Positions 62,145 through 64,000 of a stretch of DNA of 64,000 bases are shown piece after piece. Made by a program: the position numbers and the translations under genes. Numbering within the stretch: the first letter of the stretch is position 1; each line of letters starts with the position of its first letter. The notes beneath the pieces are model-generated. The model had not been told where the DNA came from and did not search any database. It worked only from the letters and a program-made list of their open reading frames with translations. Source of the DNA: Mycogone perniciosa (lineage: Eukaryota > Ascomycota > Sordariomycetes > Hypocreales > Hypocreaceae); the NCBI GenBank assembly GCA_025331125.1, contig JAOALB010000005.1:1-64000 (forward strand), given 5' to 3'.

Positions 62145-62689
62145 TTTGTCGATAATTTGATCTTCGGTGCGGCAAGAAAAAGAGGATAATGTTGTAAGAA
62201 CACCTATTGAGATGATCGCTTGGCATTCGACATCTTTAAATACGCCAGAAGTACCAGCCAAGTCATCAAATGGCGTCCTCTGGTGGCAGGGCTGAGTGGC
62301 AAATATGTGTGGGATTTGTGGCGTATTGGGAGTGGTCAAGATTGAGGCGGCATGCATTAAAGCTGAGACCTAAAAGCATAAACCTTGTGATAGGCCATCC
62401 CATGATCTTTCGCCTGAGAGCCTCAGCCTCCGGCAATGACGTACGGTATACTCTCGCTAAAAACGATGTGTTGGTTTGACGGCTGGTGAACCTAAATTGA
62501 TGATTAATCTCGCCCTCGAGTGATGATCTATGCCCTTGAACACAAGTTCGAGGATGTAGGGCTGAATTCATTATCCTGTAGCTCAAAGTTGATGACAGTC
62601 CTTCTCACACTCTCGTCACTTTGTGAGGGCTTGCGAGAGCCGAGAGCTGCTGGCTTGCTCAATGTAGGCTGGGCGGAAAACCCGCAACT

Positions 62690-62930
62690 GCTTGGGCTTT
62701 AACACCTCCAAGGGCCCTCCCAAGAACTAGCTGTAGCAAAGTTCGTCCAATTTCAACTGATAAGGAGATTATTGGCTCAAAAGATCTCATAGGCAGAGTC
62801 TTATTCGCAATGATATTGGCCTTTCCAATCTCAGCAAATGGACCTAGCGGGGTGATGTATTTGACAACTGGAGGAGTTTACCTCCGGCCGGTTTCGGAAT
62901 CACATGAACTCCGCGAGTGCCCGTAATCTG
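62690..62930 (-). pseudogene. relic of a polyketide-synthase enoyl-reductase domain
   Basis: On the minus strand, ITGTRGVHVIPKPAGG-LLQ (from 62930) is followed, after one frameshift near 62865, by PLGPFAEIGKANIIANKTLP and SFEPIISLSVEIGRTL. This matches the order seen in the NAD(P)H-binding part of HR-PKS enoyl reductases (T.G.GVDVVLNSLAGE, then F-G-R-F-VEIGK-D, then N..L.M..F). No other PKS domain is recognised nearby, so it is a fragment, not a gene. Confidence 0.5.
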
Positions 62931-63049
62931 ACGGATAACCTAAATAAAACAATTGTTTCAGCTGTTGAGGATATAACACGAGATTCCTTTAGGTCATGGA
63001 GGTCTGATCAAGTCCTTGTTAACCACACTAGATTGCCGCTTCTCTGATA

Positions 63050-63226
63050 TTACTTACTAGGGACTCCTGTATGCATGAGAATCGACTTTTCATCCCGAAG
63101 ATGTGTGACAAAGTCGAGAACCACAACAAACGCTAGGAATAGCGAGGATGTGATATAAAATATGTTCTTCTTATATCTTTCAGGCTCAATGATATAGGTG
63201 CCGAGCAACCTTCTCTTGTAAGTCAT
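63050..63226 (-). CDS. possible small membrane-protein exon, 58 aa
   Basis: ATG at 63226; MTYKRRLLGTYIIEPERYKK is followed by one clear membrane segment (IFYITSSLFLAFVVVLDFV) and a short polar end. The stop codon overlaps a GTAAGT, so this may be the first exon of a longer gene. I do not recognise it. Confidence 0.3.
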   Translation of the reverse strand: MTYKRRLLGTYIIEPERYKKNIFYITSSLFLAFVVVLDFVTHLRDEKSILMHTGVPSK

Positions 63227-64000
63227 AGTCGCCAGGCGCAGCGTCCTGGATGCTAAAACTAACTGCCTAGCGGCTATGGCCTTAATTTACCCCGAGCTAC
63301 TAAATTCTGTTACATTTCATGCTCATATGCAGCTTTAGGTCCCGATCTATAACCTACTCCCTTGGTCGTAAGACCCAAGAATAACAGTTTACAGTTCTGT
63401 CGGACAGATAAAACTTGCTTTGTTCACGTGAAGTTCCGTTACACAATACAGATCCATAACCTCGCTCACAACATTTTAGACTTGACGATTTCCCCTCTCA
63501 TCTGCCTCTATTGCGACGGAACCTTTTGGTTCGGCAACTACAACTAATACGAGTATTTTTGATATCCTCAAAAGGGTCCCGTATTTTCTTCCTTCTTACC
63601 CAACTCAACTGTAGAACCAGCTATAACAGAGATGCGTCGGTACGTTCTTTCCGAAAACCCTTGTCAACTACAGCGATAAATCCCTCAATTGTTTAGAAGA
63701 GAATTTTGAGATTGTTGAGGAGCATTGCTCACTCTGATAGGAAGTGTGTGGCTGTCTTTTCGACTGTTCAGTTTTCGGAAGGCAAATGTGCCTTACCAAT
63801 CTGTTAGGCATTTTATTAGGCAGATATGCTGTTTGGGGTGGGAAGTGAAGGGTATGGAGTTTTATCCTTGGAAATTTATTGACTATGCTATGCGCATTGA
63901 TAAGTACATAATAGAACGGTGTGATTGGAGGGCAGTGCCAATATTGCGGCTGAGGTGCATCATCCTAGCCCACAAAGAGCTAATGGCTTTGTATATCTTT
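63227..64000. other. no gene seen
   Basis: Normal composition; short frames (63362-63547, 63511-63696) lack recognisable motifs. Confidence 0.45.

Noticed and set aside
61704..62189. 161-aa plus-strand ORF
   Set aside because: Antisense shadow of the four-helix membrane-protein gene.
1..64000. CRISPR array, rRNA or tRNA genes
   Set aside because: No regularly spaced repeats, no rRNA-like stretches, and no cloverleaf with a conserved T-loop was noticed; tRNA detection by eye is limited.

Overview
The window is nuclear DNA of a filamentous ascomycete (Pezizomycotina). This rests on short spliceosomal introns (46-76 bp, GTATGT/GTAAGT donors, CTAAC-type branch sites), protein families typical of these fungi, and two large AT-rich blocks in which CpA/TpG has been turned into TpA. 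That pattern is the signature of repeat-induced point mutation (RIP). I cannot name the species.

Layout: (1) 1-76 is the edge of an LTR whose remainder lies outside the window. (2) 77-5389 is normal-composition DNA with one large single-exon gene on the minus strand (603-3482, family without known function). (3) 5403-47608 is a 42-kb RIP-degraded block, read here as one LINE insertion (target-site duplication at 5390 and 47609) packed with nested LTR retrotransposons: a minus-strand Gypsy fragment, three copies of one Copia family (one truncated, one with a 2.34-kb internal tandem duplication, one full length), two full-length Gypsy elements, and a chromodomain-type Gypsy remnant. Four elements still show 5-bp target duplications or near-duplications. 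(4) 47624-55084 is a 7.5-kb gene island: a broken nitrilase, an intact ToxD-like medium-chain reductase (one intron) and an intact NCS1-type permease (four introns). (5) 55100-60886 is a second, more heavily degraded LINE copy with a 15-bp target duplication, into which an un-RIPed 377-bp solo LTR (TSD TTATA) and a second less-degraded LTR-like segment have inserted. (6) 60902-64000 is normal DNA with a four-helix membrane-protein gene and a decayed polyketide-synthase enoyl-reductase fragment.

Functionally, the genes between and beside the blocks (nitrilase relic, trans-ER-like reductase, nucleobase/vitamin-type permease, PKS fragment) look like accessory metabolism in a decaying, transposon-rich subtelomeric or heterochromatic setting; nothing shows that they act together now. 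The most unusual item is an extra, Ala/Pro-rich open region between pol and the 3' LTR of the Copia family, apparently antisense to pol and present in all three copies.
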